A DNA stretch of 64,000 nt, taken from contig OZ022344.1 in assembly GCA_963989245.1 (NCBI GenBank), positions 8,474,810 through 8,538,809 on the forward strand, read 5' to 3'. This document shows, piece by piece, positions 46,123-61,803 of this stretch (position 1 is its first letter; each line of letters begins with the position of its first letter). The stretch comes from Nansenia antarctica. Its lineage: Eukaryota; Chordata; Actinopteri; Argentiniformes; Microstomatidae. The notes beneath the pieces are model-generated. The model saw nothing but the letters and a program-made list of their open reading frames with translations. It was not told the DNA's origin and ran no database searches. The position numbers were made by a program, and so were the translations under genes.

Positions 46123-47309
46123 AGTCACACACACACACACAAGTACGCTAACGTCCACAGGCGCTTACCTTGTGATAGCGGGTTGATCCTTGAATGACAT
46201 CAAACTGGCTCGATCGTCTTTTATAAACCCACATGTGATTGTGACGTCATTATGTCATTGTTAGGCAACAAGAATGAATCAGAAATGCCACAATTTGCTT
46301 CTATCCTTTATTCTATCTTTTGCTTCTATCCTTTGACTGTATTCTATCGTTTATCCTTTTTTCTTTTCAGTATCTTTGCAGAAAGTAAGTTACGGTACAT
46401 TTACTTCAAAGTACACTACATTTACTTGTGTAAAATGAAAAGTGAAAAATAAAGTGGAAGATGCAAAGTTCAAACAAAAAAGAAAAACTAAAATTCCAAG
46501 GCTACAATACAATAGCAATCACACCAAACATGTCTCACTCCTGAGGGTTTTGGTCCACCCTCTGGTCTGCATCTGGTCACATCTAATGTCTTCCCTGGCA
46601 AGGCATCTAGTCTATTTCATTTCATTGTATATATTCTGCTACTGTAATATTTTCTAGACATTTCAATATGATTACTGCAAATGGTGAAAATACCACCGCT
46701 CATCCCTTATGAGACTTTGCTGAGGTGCTGGAACTGAAGAGTATCAATAGAGGGCAAAATAACAGCATCTGCACACTCAAACACTGTGCAAAAAAACAGT
46801 TTATTGCGAGCTTTCTGTCATATATGATAGGAATATGATTACTGCAAAATTGCACCAAATAATTCAGTTTTGAACGTGTTCTTCAGAGTTTTGAACACAG
46901 TATGTTAGCAATGAAAAAATGTGTTGCAAATACATAGTATTTTGCAAGTGGGGGAGTTTGAATGAGAGAAGTGTTATGGCATTTGGAGAACGTAGTCATT
47001 GAATGCATTCTGTATGAAAGCAATGCACAAATCACAGAGAAAGAGTCACAGTTTTGTTCACATGGGTTTCTGCTCTGCTGACTGTATGAAGAGTTGTGAA
47101 ACTGTGGTTTCAGTATTGAACATGGTGAGTTAGCAATCGTAAAAAACTGTAAATCCATTAGGTCTAGGGCCTATACCCATCAATAGTTCACACTGCAGCA
47201 ACAGCAGCATCACATCCGAGATACAGTGCCAACTAGTTACAGTAATAATGCTCTTTAGAGAAGTAGGCTACCTACAAAAACCTTCTGATGCCAAAAGCAC
47301 TCTCTCTTT

Positions 47310-47496
47310 CACTGAAAAAAAAAGTATGTCGAATCTACCTAAATGAATCATGGACATCGGTTGCATGAAATAAAATCGATAAAATAAAATTGTCTTACTA
47401 TATTCTTATGAAAGATTAATGATAGCAAAACATGATTTTATTTCATGCAACCGATGTCCATGATTCATTGAGGTAGATGCAACACCTTTTTCAGTG
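47310..47496. mobile_element. Fold-back MITE, 187 bp (copy 2)
   Basis: Counterpart of 4328-4514, same length. Confidence 0.85.
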
Positions 47497-48298
47497 GTAT
47501 AATATTCAATATTGGATCAGTTAGTATGCACAATATTATACAACAGTACCCATACTACTAAATTCACATTTTGCCAAATTCTGAATGAATTGACCATTTC
47601 AAGGAATGTTTGGTTACTGGGCAACACCTGGCTGCTACTGAACTTCCTGTGAGTCAGCTGATACTGGGTTAGTACTTTGTTAGCTAACAGGAAGTTTGTC
47701 TGGATCCAGCATGGTATTGCCTAGTAAGTAACCGAACATGCCTTGACATGGTCAATATAGTACATTACAGGTAGTTCTGTTCTGTTAGTTCTAATTGGAA
47801 AAGAGACATTAAAACTGATATTACAGTACAACATCACTTATTTTTAAGAAAAAATCTTTATTTGTCATGCATAAGTGCACTTGACTCAAACACATGTAAT
47901 GGGCAACTGGAAACAGTTAAGTTTACTGAATGGTTTAAAACTTTACATAGTACAGTAGTACAATTACAAAAATGTTATTTGTGCAAAAAAAAATCAACAA
48001 TGAACTGGTTAGGTTGGAGCTGCTGGCACAGTGTGGCAAAACAATGTACACACTAAAACTGGAAACAGTTAAGTTTACTGAATGGTTCACTAAATAAACA
48101 AAATCTCGATCCCCGTAACACCAGTAGAACTGACATGAACATTGTCTGTGCATTGGGACGGCTTAAAAACTTCGATCGACAATTAACTGGTTAGGTTGGA
48201 GCTGCTGGCAGACACCTTCGTGTCTGAACGTTCAGGGAGGAGTACATAACCATTGCATTTTTTTAAAAATAATAATAATAATATAGAGGTTACTGATC

Positions 48299-51200
48299 TC
48301 ACTCAAAAAGTTTGAGTTTCAAGGCTTGTGCCTTCTTTGACAGTGTACTGCCATCCAGCTGCATTAGGATTTTCTGTACAACTTCAAAAGTGTACCTCAG
48401 TTCTGCATGGTAGCCCAGATTTAAATTATAGATTAGACCAAACAGCATGGCTGTTGCGAAGGGCACGCTTGGGAGGTCTCGCAGTACAGCCTGCCCTTCG
48501 AGGACGATCCCGATGTCCCCTTCACTTGGGTCGTCGCTCTTTATATTGAAGATCCCCACTGTGGTCGCCTCGATCCCATCCTGGATGGTGGCTTCGTCTG
48601 CAGTCTGGAGAAAAAGATTGTCAAGTTACATTACTTGGAATATGAACGTTGGTTTGGAAAAACGTTGTGCATGAATGCGTTCAAAAGAGATTTTTTTTCT
48701 TCCAAGAATGTTGAACTGAACACAGCCATTTGAATCTGGTGAACGTGAACTAGTTCATTTTGGGGGGCTGTGAACCTGTAGTTCATATTTAGGAAGATAA
48801 ATCAATGAGAATTAAAAGTAGGCTAGCCTAACTCGACTACAAAACAATGCTAGATTCAGATTCTTCGCCTTGAGGCTCGTTATAGGCTACTATCAGTGTT
48901 TCACACGATTAAGGCTGTCGCGCGAGCATCAGGAGCAAGTGAGAGAAGTGTCAAGTAATGTTTGGATTATGTTTAGGCTTAGGGCTGGTAATCATGTGGG
49001 GTTAACAGGCTCTGCATCGATGGGAACTAGCCTCTACCCATTGTGTTGCTATAAATGACACTGCATTACTGCATCTTATGCATAAAAGGAAATAATTGAC
49101 ATTGGTTTAGTGGTAAAACAAAACTTTTTAAATCACTGTCTATGATTCTATAATAGACTGTAGCAATAGCTTGCGGTACACATATAAAAAGGGACTTTTT
49201 GGGACTGAACTTAGTTCAAAATAGTGAATTATGAACTTGAACACTTTAGTTGGACTTACATCATACTCCCTCACCAGACAATCTGGCTTCTCGTTGAGGT
49301 ACACACAGAGACCCTTGAGGATGGACTCCCTTCCAAAGTCAATGTCATCATTCTGGAAAGAGAGTTACCGGTATTTCATTTGTCATAACAACCGACAAGG
49401 GGTGTTAGATCACTGCAATGCTCAAAGGAAAATTACACCTTTTGGGGAGTTTAGCCTATTTACCACCTTCCCCATTGTGAGACAAGAACATGTGACATTT
49501 TCTTCTCTGTGCATTCTGTATGAACATTTTGGAAATCCAAAGAATTACCCTAGCTTAGCTGCAAGAACTAAACTGAATGGGCCCCGCTAGCATTGTTGCA
49601 GCATTGCTAGTGGAGCCCATTCAATTTAGTTCTTACAGCTAAACTTGGGTAATTCTTTGGATTTCCAAAATGTTCATACAGAATGCACAGAAGAAAATTG
49701 TATATGTTCTTGTCGCACAATGGGGAAGGTGGCAAATAGGCTAGACTGAAAAATGTGTTTTTCCTTTAAAGGTGCACTTCCCCCATTAGCAATCAGCTTT
49801 CTGTTCTTCCATAAGTGTCAGTACATTACAATGAAGGTGGTTTTCCTGACCTCAATCTTCCCTGGGCTTCCCAAAAAAATAATATGTTGTTTTTTTAAAC
49901 TACACAAGTTATATCATAAAGATGTCAAAATCGTCATATGACATCATTTGTCCAGATTTTAAATTTTACTTTTAATTAACTTTTTTGGAAGCCCAGGGAA
50001 GATTGAGGGCAGAAAACCCACCTTCATTGTAATGTACTGACACTTAGGGAAGGACAGAAAGCTGATTGCTAATGGGGGACGTGCCCCTTTAGTGCAGCTA
50101 AAAAATGGTCTCAGAAAGCCACCCAAACAGAAGGACTGAAATTATGTCAAGAGGGGGGTCCAGGCAGGGCAGATTGTCAGCTTAGTCTAGAGGCAGGGGT
50201 GGAGAGTATGACAAAAGTCCTCTGTGCCCTGTGGTTACTGCATAATTGTACACCAACATCACTGTTGTACAAGAACTGTACATAATTTGCAGGCAATATA
50301 CCACATTACATTTGATTTTAATCACCATCATGCAACACATATTAGAGTACAAAGAATTGGGGTACATTATTCTATCAAATATTTTTCTGGAATAAATGTA
50401 CATACTTTGTCCATGGCTTCCTGGATTGCCATCACTTTTTTGCCGATCACACCTCCTCTCTTTTTAAAGAGATGCAAAAGCCTGTAGGTGTGCATGTCAA
50501 GCTCGGACAGGAACTTAGATTGGAGAGGCATTGTAGTGATGCGCTTAAACTCAGCATTTATCTGAAACACAGAGCACACCCGCCAAATGTCAACTTCATA
50601 CAGGGCACGGGTCCTAAGAGTGATAGACACACAGATTCAATATTACGTTGTATCACTGCATTCCACATATTACATTGCCACTTTGCAGCCCCAGCTAGTA
50701 ATTTGAAGGCAGGACTAGTATTAAAAATTAAATGATTGACAGGTTTTAGAAAAGTCATCTTCCACTTGGTGTAACATTTCAATGCTAATGTACGGTTGTA
50801 TGTATTACAGTAGTAACGTTACTATTACAGCAGCCAATATAAAGGTTGAGTCTTGTTAGCCGGTTACCAGGTAATAATGCACATAATTGCTAAACTGATT
50901 GGTCGCCCCGGGAATTCAGGTACCAATCACTGGCCAGGATTCCAAAACCAGTTTGGAGCTACACCCTTTCAAGGGACACTCAACCCTAGAACAACATTGG
51001 GCTCAAAAACAGGAACCCCACATAATATAAATATTTTGTGGTTACCATGACTACTTTTTCCATTTAAAAAAAATAGATCCAACGATCTGTAACTTCCTGG
51101 AGGAACCCTGTCAAATGTGTCAGCATCTCCCAGGACACCATCACAAAGACTACAATACCAAAAAAGATACAGTATAAGGGGCTGTGGATGGGTGCAATGC

Positions 51201-53878
51201 ATGTTGGTTAACAGAGTCTTTCAAAATAACAGTGTTGCAGACTGTTGGATCTATTTTCTTTGAATGGAAAAAGTAGTCATGGTAACCACCACAATTCTCA
51301 GGCATGTGATTGGCCAAGGACCAAAAAGCAGGAAAATATACAGTGCAGAGCATGCAAGGACATGACACAGAACCCTCCACTTCAGGTGGACAGCACTTTC
51401 TACTCCACCATCAGTGAGGTAGGCTACTTAATGGTCACTGTAAAAGCTTCAGAGTCCCTGTGCCGATAGGAGAATCTGGCTGAACGACAAAGCAACTCCC
51501 TAGCCCTCCTCCCTCTGCCTTTATGGCTAGACGGTTTAACCTCATTCCTCTATGGGTAGATGGTTACCAAAGCCCAGCTGGAACGAGAACATGTCCACTC
51601 GTCAGACCACTGAATCATTGAAACAGGCTGGAAATGTCAACGTCAACTCAGGTGAATCGCTGAAACATCTGTGGCGTCAGAGTATCATAAGTGTCGTTTC
51701 ACAGACTGGACTCGAATGGAGTGCAGGAGAGATGGAAGGCCTTCAGTCAGATTCTCCCCTCGATGCAAAGGAACACTTAAGCTCTTTAGAGTAACCAATC
51801 AGTAGCCTATACCTCATTGAAGGTGGAGCAGAACAGGGCTGTCCTAAGACAGTCCTAAATTATATAACAAGAATAAAAACAGCAGTGAAGTCTAGCCAAT
51901 CAGGTCAGAAAAGCAGGAAATCCTGTATAAACAGGGAAAACCACATCCCTGAATTCTTTTCTATTTTATGTGGGGTTCATTTTTGAGCCCAATGTTGTTC
52001 TAGAGTTGAGTATCCCTTTAAGACGATTCCTGTACAGTTGGATGTTTAAACTTAATTTCTGAAATAAGCTGTGTAAAAGGAAACTCTCATACCTCACTCA
52101 CGTCGAAGAATGCTGGCCATCTTGCCATGAATGTCTCTACCATGGGTGTCTCGGAGATCACTTCTAGTCTTCTATAGGCAAATGTCCTGTCCATTTTCAT
52201 CCTTATCACCTCCCTGTTGTTCCTTATCTTGACATCTGAGAGAAGTTCTTCTCTGATCCTTTCTAGGCTGGTTTCAGATTCTCCAATGGGAAATGGGGGG
52301 CAGTAGTTAACTTCAGACCTCCGTGGTTTCTTCATGGCCGCAGCAGGAGTTGCCCTTCCTTGTGGCTTGTTCTTCAGAGAGTTTAGTCACTTCAGTGCAT
52401 CCTATTTTTCTCAGCTGAGTGCGGTATCCAGCAAGTTTATTTGCCAAACGTAAATTCCAGCCGGAGCATCCAGTAAGAGAACCTTTCTCCTTCAGGCAAG
52501 GATGTTTGGATACGAGGGCGTTCGCAACCATGTGGAATTCCTGGCCTTTGCAGTAGACTTTGTACTTTATAATTTCTTGTACTAAGCCATCAAGAATGTT
52601 GGTCTTTAGTTTAACCAGATCTTATCCACCTAATTTTTCTGGTTTTCTGCTCGAAATGACATGCCCACAGTGAATATAGAATATCTCCACAATCACAAGG
52701 GCCTTCATAATGATATTGTTATCAAATGAAAGCTAACACCTGTGGGGTGGCTGTAGAAGTGTCAGAATCAAAATATATGTTACTGTGTCAGAGCAAATAG
52801 AGCTAGAACATTATAAAACATCTCAAATTCAGTCTCCGCCTAAAAAAAAAACAGCTTTTACAGTGAATATCACCTTGGAAACCTGATAACGAAGCCCAAA
52901 TCATCTAGGAATCAGTACTCCAGGGTCTTATTAGTACTTGTGCCAAAGTCGATGCTAGTAATGTGAGCAAATGCAACTTTGTACCTGTTTTAGTACAGGT
53001 ATGTTTAGGCGGACACCTATATGTTTAGGCCATTTGGAGATATTTTGGCAACATCTTTGACCTTTGACCTTTCTCATGCATCAGATTTCTTTTTTTTCTT
53101 TTTTTTGGGGGGGGGGGGGATTTTTTTGGGTTGGCCGACCAATGGTATGGAAATTCGGCGTTGAAACCGGACATGACACATTCTCCAGTTGGAGAAAACT
53201 GGATGTGACTTAGGCCGTGTTTACCGTCTCGGGAAAAAAAGGGTGGCATCGTATAGCATGCAAAGTTGTGAAAAAAATGTGATATCGATGAAGAGAATTG
53301 AACGAGGTACTCTTTATATCACTTCGGATGCCCATGGGGGTCCGTTGGCTCCATCTGGAATAAGCGAAGTGCCATTTTGTTTGTAAGCAGCATTCCCCTT
53401 CTCAAGTTTGAACTCGGAATCATATGAGAACTGGGGTACATTGAAAGTGTCGGGCCAAGGTGATCTTGAGCTTGATTCTGACCCGGATGAGGAGTGACTA
53501 CCTGATCTTGAGCTTGACCCAGGAGATGACAGAATATCTGTGTCAAAAGACAAGGCACTACCAGGTGAACTTGGAGGGAGAACTGAAGAACCGAAGGAGG
53601 AGGAAGAACTGAAAGAGTCCTCAGGTGAACTCTCTATCTGGATTACTTTAACGGTCCCTCTATCTACAAGGTCATCCACTGAGGTCACGTTCATGAACTG
53701 ATTTGTGAAGTCTGGATCCATGAACTGAAGTCGGAAGGTAAAGTTGATGTCACACTGTCTCTTCACCTCTTGAAGAACGTCCTTAAGAGTGCCAGAGAAA
53801 CCATCAGCAAATGTCACTCTTCTACAGTCATCGTCATTCACGCTGACTCTCAGCACCTTTGAGGCAGACATCCTTAAT
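48299..53878 (-). pseudogene. PB1-like / SAMD3-like family gene, five coding exons, damaged (copy 2)
   Basis: Counterpart of 5317-10891. Exons: A 53878 (ATG 53871) to about 53355, B 52620-52093, C 50561-50406, D 49352-49260, E 48604-48299. The extra base in exon B (about 52382-52387) and the ATGGAG sequence at the exon A donor are the same as in copy 1, so both predate the duplication. Differences are few: exon D starts Asn-Asp-Asp here but Asn-Tyr-Asp in copy 1 (6367), and exon B has WNLRL where copy 1 has WKLRL. Exon E looks identical. If the frameshift is bypassed or is a shared sequence error the gene could still be functional; otherwise it is a duplicated pseudogene. Confidence 0.72.
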
Positions 53879-54411
53879 CTGTGAAAGAAACAAAAAGATC
53901 AGAGCTAATAGTTAGTGCACATGTAATGTTGAGTACCTCTGCCGCCAGGGGGCAAAGGTGGGAGTCTTGTCCTGTAGAAGTGGAAGGTAATGTTTTCACC
54001 CGGTGTGTGTGTGACTGTCTATAAGCGGTGGAGGTCAACAGCGGTGGAGGTTAAAGGGGCAACAAGTAGGGCTGTCCCAAACGACTATTTTTCTAACGAT
54101 TAATCTAGCGATTCTTTTTTCGATTAGTCGATTAGTCTAACGACTAATTTAACGATTAGTCTGGCGATTATTATTTTTGCTGTTCGATTAATGTATCACT
54201 TAATTTTCGCCAAAATAATGGCTGTATTGTCTCTCTCTGTTTAACAGTGTCTTTATAAAGCACTCTGGGTAATAGCTGCTGCTCTTATAAAACAAAGCAG
54301 TGTGTGACATGCACATTACTCAGACGGCCGCCCCTTTAAATGATCAGCTGATGTATGGGGGCTGTCTGTGGGCCCGCAATTAAACACAGACACCTTTAAT
54401 TCGGCGACCTG

Positions 54412-54914
<503 letters not shown>

Positions 54915-56825
54915 GTAACTGCCTCTGTCAAACAGCCCCAGACACAGGGCAGACTCACTGCTATGTTTAGCCAACTTGAATGCCAACATGGCCATCAGGG
55001 TTTTTCCTGGCTCAAAATGAGGCGGAGGTGGTACCAGTGGTGTTTGACATCGGGGGGGGACCCATGAAGCAGGGCTGTCTGGGGGTCCTTAAACATCAAA
55101 CACTTAATTTCTTGCATTCTGGTGAATTGATATGCACCAATTTGTGCCCTTTCTGCATCAATTTATGGTGGAAATGTCATTATTTATGTAAAGGAAAACA
55201 CAATATTCAGGCACCAGATGACCATTCAAAATATAATGTAATATAATGCAATATAAGGCTCTCAGGCATTCTGTACTTTCAAATATGTGACGCGATCTGG
55301 TGGAATGATCAAGGAGGGGGCAAAGTCATTTTTCAGTTTTTTACATATGCTTAAACTACAGATTGTAAGCTTTCAAATGATGTGTCATACATAGACATCG
55401 GGAAAAAAATGTAAGACAACATGAGTATTTGAAACTTGTTAACCCTGAAAACTAAATCCTGAGGAAACGGCCTTCAAAGATTTCATACTTTTTCACACCT
55501 TCACACAGGCAAGTAATGGGCGGTAACAATAGCTGGTCAACCCCACCCCCAACCACTCCCCCTCTAGATTGACAGCTATCAGCTGTCAATACTGGTCACT
55601 GGGTCAGACAGCTATAGTTATACAGCTATAACATTATTACCTAGCAAGGTATTACCTAAGCTAATTACCCAGCTTATTATTATTTATGGTTGTTGTAACT
55701 GTTATTGTTAGTCTTTTAATGATACTAAAAAGTCTTCAATCAGAATCAGAATTTATTTTACAGTACACAAGAATAAACATATTTCGCTTTGGTTCTTCAA
55801 CAAGGTACATAGTCACAATAATAAGTAATAAAGTGCTAAGTATAAGTGATGGTAGTCGCACTACAGCAGAACAATGGTGCGACAAGCTGTGCAAAGTACA
55901 ATCAGTGTGCAAACATTAGTGTTAGTCACTGGGTCAGATAGACTTTTCAAAGAGAACTTTACAGTACTTAGCTAGATATTGCTAACATTATCACCTAGCA
56001 ATGTTATTACTGTAGCTAATTAGCCAGCTTATTATTATGGAGGCATTAAGAGTAATTTGCTGATGTCTTGTGCTGGAAATAGTGTAGTGCTCAGTAGTCA
56101 ATGTCCAGCCTTATAGTTCAGTTTCAAGTTTCAAGTATAGTTGGAACTGAGAACATACAACAGACTATACACAGGTAAGCATGCAAGGTCTGTGAATTGA
56201 CTATCAATAGATAATAAATCATGACAGTTCAAAATGCTGTATCTATGCCCATCTATTGCCAGAGTGTGTGGTGTACTTCAATGAGCACTCGGCTCTGAGT
56301 TAGACAGTCATGTTCTGAGCTGCTGTGTCTGGTGGGGTGGGGGGCATCAAAGCTGCAACAGAAAGAAGATAGTACATTAAAATATTGCCTACAGTTACTG
56401 GCACTCCATGTTCATAAAATACTACCATACCATGTTCATAAAATAGCTAGCCTAATATATGACAATGATAATTACCTAGTGCTCAGAGTAGTGTTAGCGG
56501 CTAGCGGCTAGCTCGTTCATAACAAACAAAGGAACACATGTTTTTAAACGTTTAACATTTCTGTAATCTATTACACTTGACATGTTACAGTATTCCAGTA
56601 TTACACACTGAACATGAGTCTTACACACAACTTTCACAACGTAGACATACTAACCGTACTTACAACAAGACAGACATTTCCGAGCTACAATGCTAGAATG
56701 CTAACAACAATGGCGGCCAGAAACAATGTGCTTTCAGTTAGTTGCTAGTGGGTAATAATAAAGAAATGTCTAAATACACGAACACACTGGTTTCAACTAG
56801 TAACTAACAACTAACTTAACTACAG

Positions 56826-57048
56826 GGGGTAGTGGTGGTCTAGTGGATAGTGAGTTGGACTTGTGATCGGAAGGTTGTGAGTTCAAATCCCGCCTGAAAC
56901 CACACCACTACTAGTGTGCCCTTGAGTAAGGCACTTAGCCCTCAGTTACTCCAGGGGGAATGTCCCTGTAATTCGTAATTGTAAGTCGCTTTGGATAAAA
57001 GCGTCTGCTAAATGGCAAAATTAAATTAAATTAAATTAAATTAAATTA
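56826..57048 (+). mobile_element. tRNA-derived SINE (copy 2)
   Basis: Counterpart of 13971-14183, with one difference in the A-box region (CTAGTGGATAG). Confidence 0.85.
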
Positions 57049-58476
57049 TAAAATTAAATTATTAACTAACAAAGGCATGTACATACATAGAACATCTTAC
57101 CTTAGAGCAGTGGTTCTCAACCTTTTTTGGGCCAGCGCCCCCCTGTCCATTATCCAGGCCTCTTACCGCCCCCCCATCAAAAAAAGTTGGCTTATTTTCT
57201 TCCCTAAATATTGATGTTGACTAATATTCTGTGTTATATAATTTAAAAAGCATGTCACTGAATGCCACATAATAGATTGGATTTAACTGGGCAGTTGGAA
57301 TATCATTATCATTAGTTTACCAGAGAGCAGAAAAGCCATGTGAATGTGAATAAAAATGCTGTTTCTGAGTGTTAAACAAACTCAGACAACATCAGAGAAT
57401 ACAAACAGACTGCTACGGAACAGCAGCAATTTCATGTCCGATGCAGAACAAACACTAGGCTGCAGAACTGTACATTACAACTAACATTGTTAGTTTTTTT
57501 TAAAGTGTGCTGGTGTTGCATTTCTCCAAATTGCTGTTTTATGATGCTAATATTTATTCATTTTTGATTGGACTTTGGGGGGGGGGGGGTGGTGGTGTCA
57601 CAATATGGCGGCAAACGCTAGGGGGCTATTATTTTAATATTTTATTTAGTATTCTATGGTATTATTTTCATAAACTGACCACTTCGAATTTCTCTTATCA
57701 AAACATATCAAAACATAACAAAGTTCCAAAGTTCAGAGCTCTGCGCTCTAGGAGCGCTCAGAGATGGGCGCTCTGACTGAAAACACGGTTTTGTCCGAGC
57801 GAACTGACCGTTTGTGAATTTACGAACGTACCCGTAATAACACTGCTGACAGCTGATCAATACAAAAGATGCTGCAGCTGATGCGTTCGTTTCCAGGACA
57901 TCACAAGAGGAGCAACATATCACACAAAAGCGATCGTATTTTAGTTTGCAAACACATCGCAATGCTAACCTCAGAATGGCACTAGGGATAACATCCACAA
58001 CAACACTTAACAGTAATACATTTATGTAATATACTGTAATGAACCTGCGAGGGGAGGGGATATTCGTAGCTGATTTCTCTAGGTTCGATTATTGGTAAGC
58101 GACAGAGAACTTTCAGGACTGGTTTATTACAATCGCTTTTTTGAGATAGGTTGTTCCTGCTGTGATGTTCTGGTATGGTGGTATGGTATTAGCACTCATT
58201 TAACTAAATTAAATAAGCTGTATATTGAAAGGAAGCGAACGAAGCGAACGCAACAATTACAATGAGCCCACAAACTGAAACATGTCACTCAAGCATAGCC
58301 TACAAGGAAAACACTCATAGAAGTTGGGCATTGGTCAACATGATGTTACAGATGGGATGAACCGGGGTTCTTTCTATCGTAGCATAGTATTGCAATTTCT
58401 GCACTGTACATGAACTGTCAAGATTCTTCTACAATGCAGCTTACCCAGACACATTGGAAACTATCAAAAGCTCTGC

Positions 58477-58481
58477 CTTTG
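58477..58481. other. Empty LTR target site in copy 2
   Basis: CTCTGC-CTTTG-CTAGCTGAG is continuous here. In copy 1 the same CTTTG is duplicated around the LTR element. Confidence 0.95.
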
Positions 58482-60433
58482 CTAGCTGAGTTTTTAGCTT
58501 CATCTTCTTGATGACACTCTCACTTTTATTTTTGGGGCGCTGCGCTACGTGTGTCTGCATCACAGAGCCCGGCCAAGTTCAGAGCGCTCAGAGATGGGCA
58601 CGTGTAGGGCTCTACGGCGCACTGCAACCAAACTAGCAGCTTTTTAGAAAAGGCTTCCCGCTCAGCCAATCACATTTCTACATGTCGTTCTATCAACCAA
58701 TAGCAGCGGCCGTGGCTCGCATTAGGGCGGGACAGGCAGCCAGCAGGGTCGAACAGTCGACCGAAACACGGTTTGTCCGAGCGAACTGACCGTTCATCGT
58801 GTATCGACATTCAGCTATCGTGCATTTACGAATGTGCCCGTAATAACACAGCTGTTTTTCATGAGAAAAATACTTAATGCGCGAACGCCCCCCAAGAACA
58901 CCTCAACGCCCCCCTTTTAAAAATATCTGTTCCAGCGCCCCCCGATGTTGGGTGTACAGGTTTGGGTGTACAGGTTTTTGCCCTTGCTTGCTTGCTTTGT
59001 GCCGGTGGTCCTTGGCCTCCCCTTGGGGACCGCTGGGTACTGGTAGGCAAACTGGCTAGTAGTCGCTCTATTGGTAGAGGGCTGCAAGGGAATTTTTCCT
59101 GGCTACATAGTATACAGGTTTTTACTTTTGCCTGCTCGCGGCTCTGTCAGTATTGATTGATTGATTGACTGATTGACTGAACATTTTCATTGTGTGAAGC
59201 GCATTGAGTTGCATCTTGTAAGAAATGCGCTATACAAATACAATTTGATTTGATTTGATTTGATCTGGTGACAAAAAAACGAAATCAGATTTTTTTGGTG
59301 TAAAAAACATTGAACGCAAAATTGAAGCCTTTGCACTTTGCGCCCACATCGCAGTTCGATGACGTCTCGTCACATATGTATTCTCCTTGAGCAGTCAACA
59401 TCAACTATCAGCTATTTCGCTAGCGAAAACGAAAGCTAACTTATTTGCGAAACAGCGCCCCCGCCACCACGTCGGCGCAGTGCCGCTATTGCAGTTTTGT
59501 CGGAGGCGGCCGCCTCATAATTCTCTATGCAGGAAAAACCCTGCATATGCACTACCAAACGTGGTCCAATTGTAGAGAATGTTGGTCAAAAAGACAGAGA
59601 ATGACGAGGGAAAGACACTGGATTAAAGAACTAAACACAATTTCACCCAGTGGTTTAAATGAAATATAAAAACGTACCTCTCATTTAATATGTACAGTCC
59701 AGTCCTGAAAAAAAATCTGTAAAGGAAATAAACACTTACCTGCGATCCGATAGAACCTGAAAAAAGGGTTAAAAATAAAATAAAAAATACAGTTAAAATG
59801 GGTGCTTACCTGGATACGTACTGAAATTCTGAAGCCGGAGATCCTTGGATTGTGGATGGTCAACGACATAATCTGAACAAAGATCTGAAAGAAGAGAAAA
59901 AAACTAAAAGATTAGTGTGCCCGTGCATTCTGCGAGCCTTCGGGCAAGCAGAGCCTTTTATTCCCCTAACCTAACCAGCCAGTGCCACAATCGACTTACC
60001 TACTTTCAGAAGTTGAACACTGATCATAAAAATATGTAATACATGTTAAAATTCCCTTTGGGGGAGACAAGTTTCAACTAATAAACAATTTTCAAAAACC
60101 TGAAAAAGTGGAACAATTGTAAGATATCTCCCAGGGAAACCTGCCTTATTGGGGAATGTGTTTGGGCGGGTAACACATTATCATATTATTTGAAAAAGAG
60201 ATTACCGGTTTTTGAGTTTTAGGTCTTTGTCCTGATTTTTATTTTTTTTATTTGGGTTCTTGTTCTAAAAATCTAAAAACATCGCTATCTAGTCACTGGG
60301 GATTACCCTATTAGGAAATACTCTCAGTTACTTGTCATACGACACAAAGCACTTACAAACCTGTAGCAATTAGTGTAGCCCCTCCCCCCTTGTTTCCTAT
60401 ATATATGGGTGTCTTTTTGTCATTCTGTTCATT

Positions 60434-60471
60434 TCCTCTGAAGAAGGCACAGTGTGCCGAAACTGTCAGGA
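60434..60471 (+). ncRNA. Candidate hammerhead ribozyme in the PLE leader (copy 2)
   Basis: Same sequence as 21518-21555, with the core box at 60438-60444. Confidence 0.55.
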
Positions 60472-61119
60472 GCGCTATTTTATTGTTTTAAACCTTTGAA
60501 AGTCCTTTGGCACAACTTTTAACATATTCATTTTAAGGTCTGAGTAGACCTAAAATCAACATTTGTGGTTGTTTTTAAATCCTTGATGTGCTTTAGATCT
60601 CCAGTTTGGATATTATTCTGGTTAAACTCAATACTAGATCCCAGGGAAAACCTGGGCCCGGTTGGGCCAAGCAGACCCCTTATTTTTGGGTGTTTTGTGT
60701 TTTTTTGTGCAGTGAAAACAGACTCACCTTATACACGTGTGTGTTTGATTGAACATGGTTAAAAGCACAGAGTGTTGTTGTTTTACACAGTGTGGGTAGT
60801 GGGTTGGCCGTCTCCCACAGGAAGAACCTGGAAAAATAGTATTGAGAACCAGTTAAGGGTTTTGTTGATCAAAACCTCCAAACATTTTTTACTGACCAAT
60901 TTAGCTGGGAGAAATAAAGTATATGTCATTAGGCACTTGTATTGTCCTGCGTTTGGTTTGTCTCCCCTTCCCTTAATAATTCTTACGTTTAAAAGCACTT
61001 AATTTGTTTATTCTCAAGCACTTCTTTTGTTTTTTCTTTTCATTGTTTGTGATTAGTGTTGACTTAACTCAGTTTGACTATCAACAACGGCTTTCGTCTA
61101 TTTCCCCTATTGGGAAAGC

Positions 61120-61803
61120 ATGAGGCCGGATGGCTCTAGTGTTGGGGCGGTGCGGTCGGGTCTTGGTGGAGGGCCAGAGGGGCCTGTGATTAGACTGGAG
61201 AAAAGGTACTTCAAACTACTCCAGGCAGTACACCATGCTGAGGTGGTGGAAAGGGCAGAAAGGTCAGAAAGATTCCCGGTGGGAATGATGAAGCAAGTGC
61301 AAAAACTTACACAATTCATTAAACCATCATCACCAAACCTAGAAACATTAAGAAAAGTAAAACTCAATACGGATTTGTGGATGCAGAATAACCTGCAAAT
61401 TCTTAAAGAGCATTATGATTCGGTTTTGGCATCGGGACTTCAGGGTATCTCCCCATTTGAACAGGTTGCATTAGATAAAGCCATTGCATATGGCAAGGCG
61501 AGATATAAACATAGGCTAACAAGCCTGTCTATTGCAACTCTAACATCGCTCGTGGGGAGCGATCATGAGCCCACTGTGCAGGGAGAGGGCAGAGAGGCTC
61601 GGCTGGACCCTGTGGAGTGGCCGGAGCTGTTGCGGCCCAACCTGGGCCCTGATCCTAGCCTCGGCCCTGACCCTAACCTCAATCCTGACCCTAATCTTAA
61701 CCTCAACCCCCATTATGATTCTGGCCCTAACCTGATCTCTGACCATAACCCTTACCCTAGGCCTGACCCTAACCCTAGGCCTGGCCCGAACCCTGGCCCT
61801 TAG
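61120..61803 (+). CDS. PLE ORF1, N-terminal part (copy 2)
   Basis: Same 227-codon frame as 22216-22899, with one substitution seen in the repeat part (Asp to Asn, GPNLISD here). Both copies carry the stop inside the array. Confidence 0.7.
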   Translation: MRPDGSSVGAVRSGLGGGPEGPVIRLEKRYFKLLQAVHHAEVVERAERSERFPVGMMKQVQKLTQFIKPSSPNLETLRKVKLNTDLWMQNNLQILKEHYDSVLASGLQGISPFEQVALDKAIAYGKARYKHRLTSLSIATLTSLVGSDHEPTVQGEGREARLDPVEWPELLRPNLGPDPSLGPDPNLNPDPNLNLNPHYDSGPNLISDHNPYPRPDPNPRPGPNPGP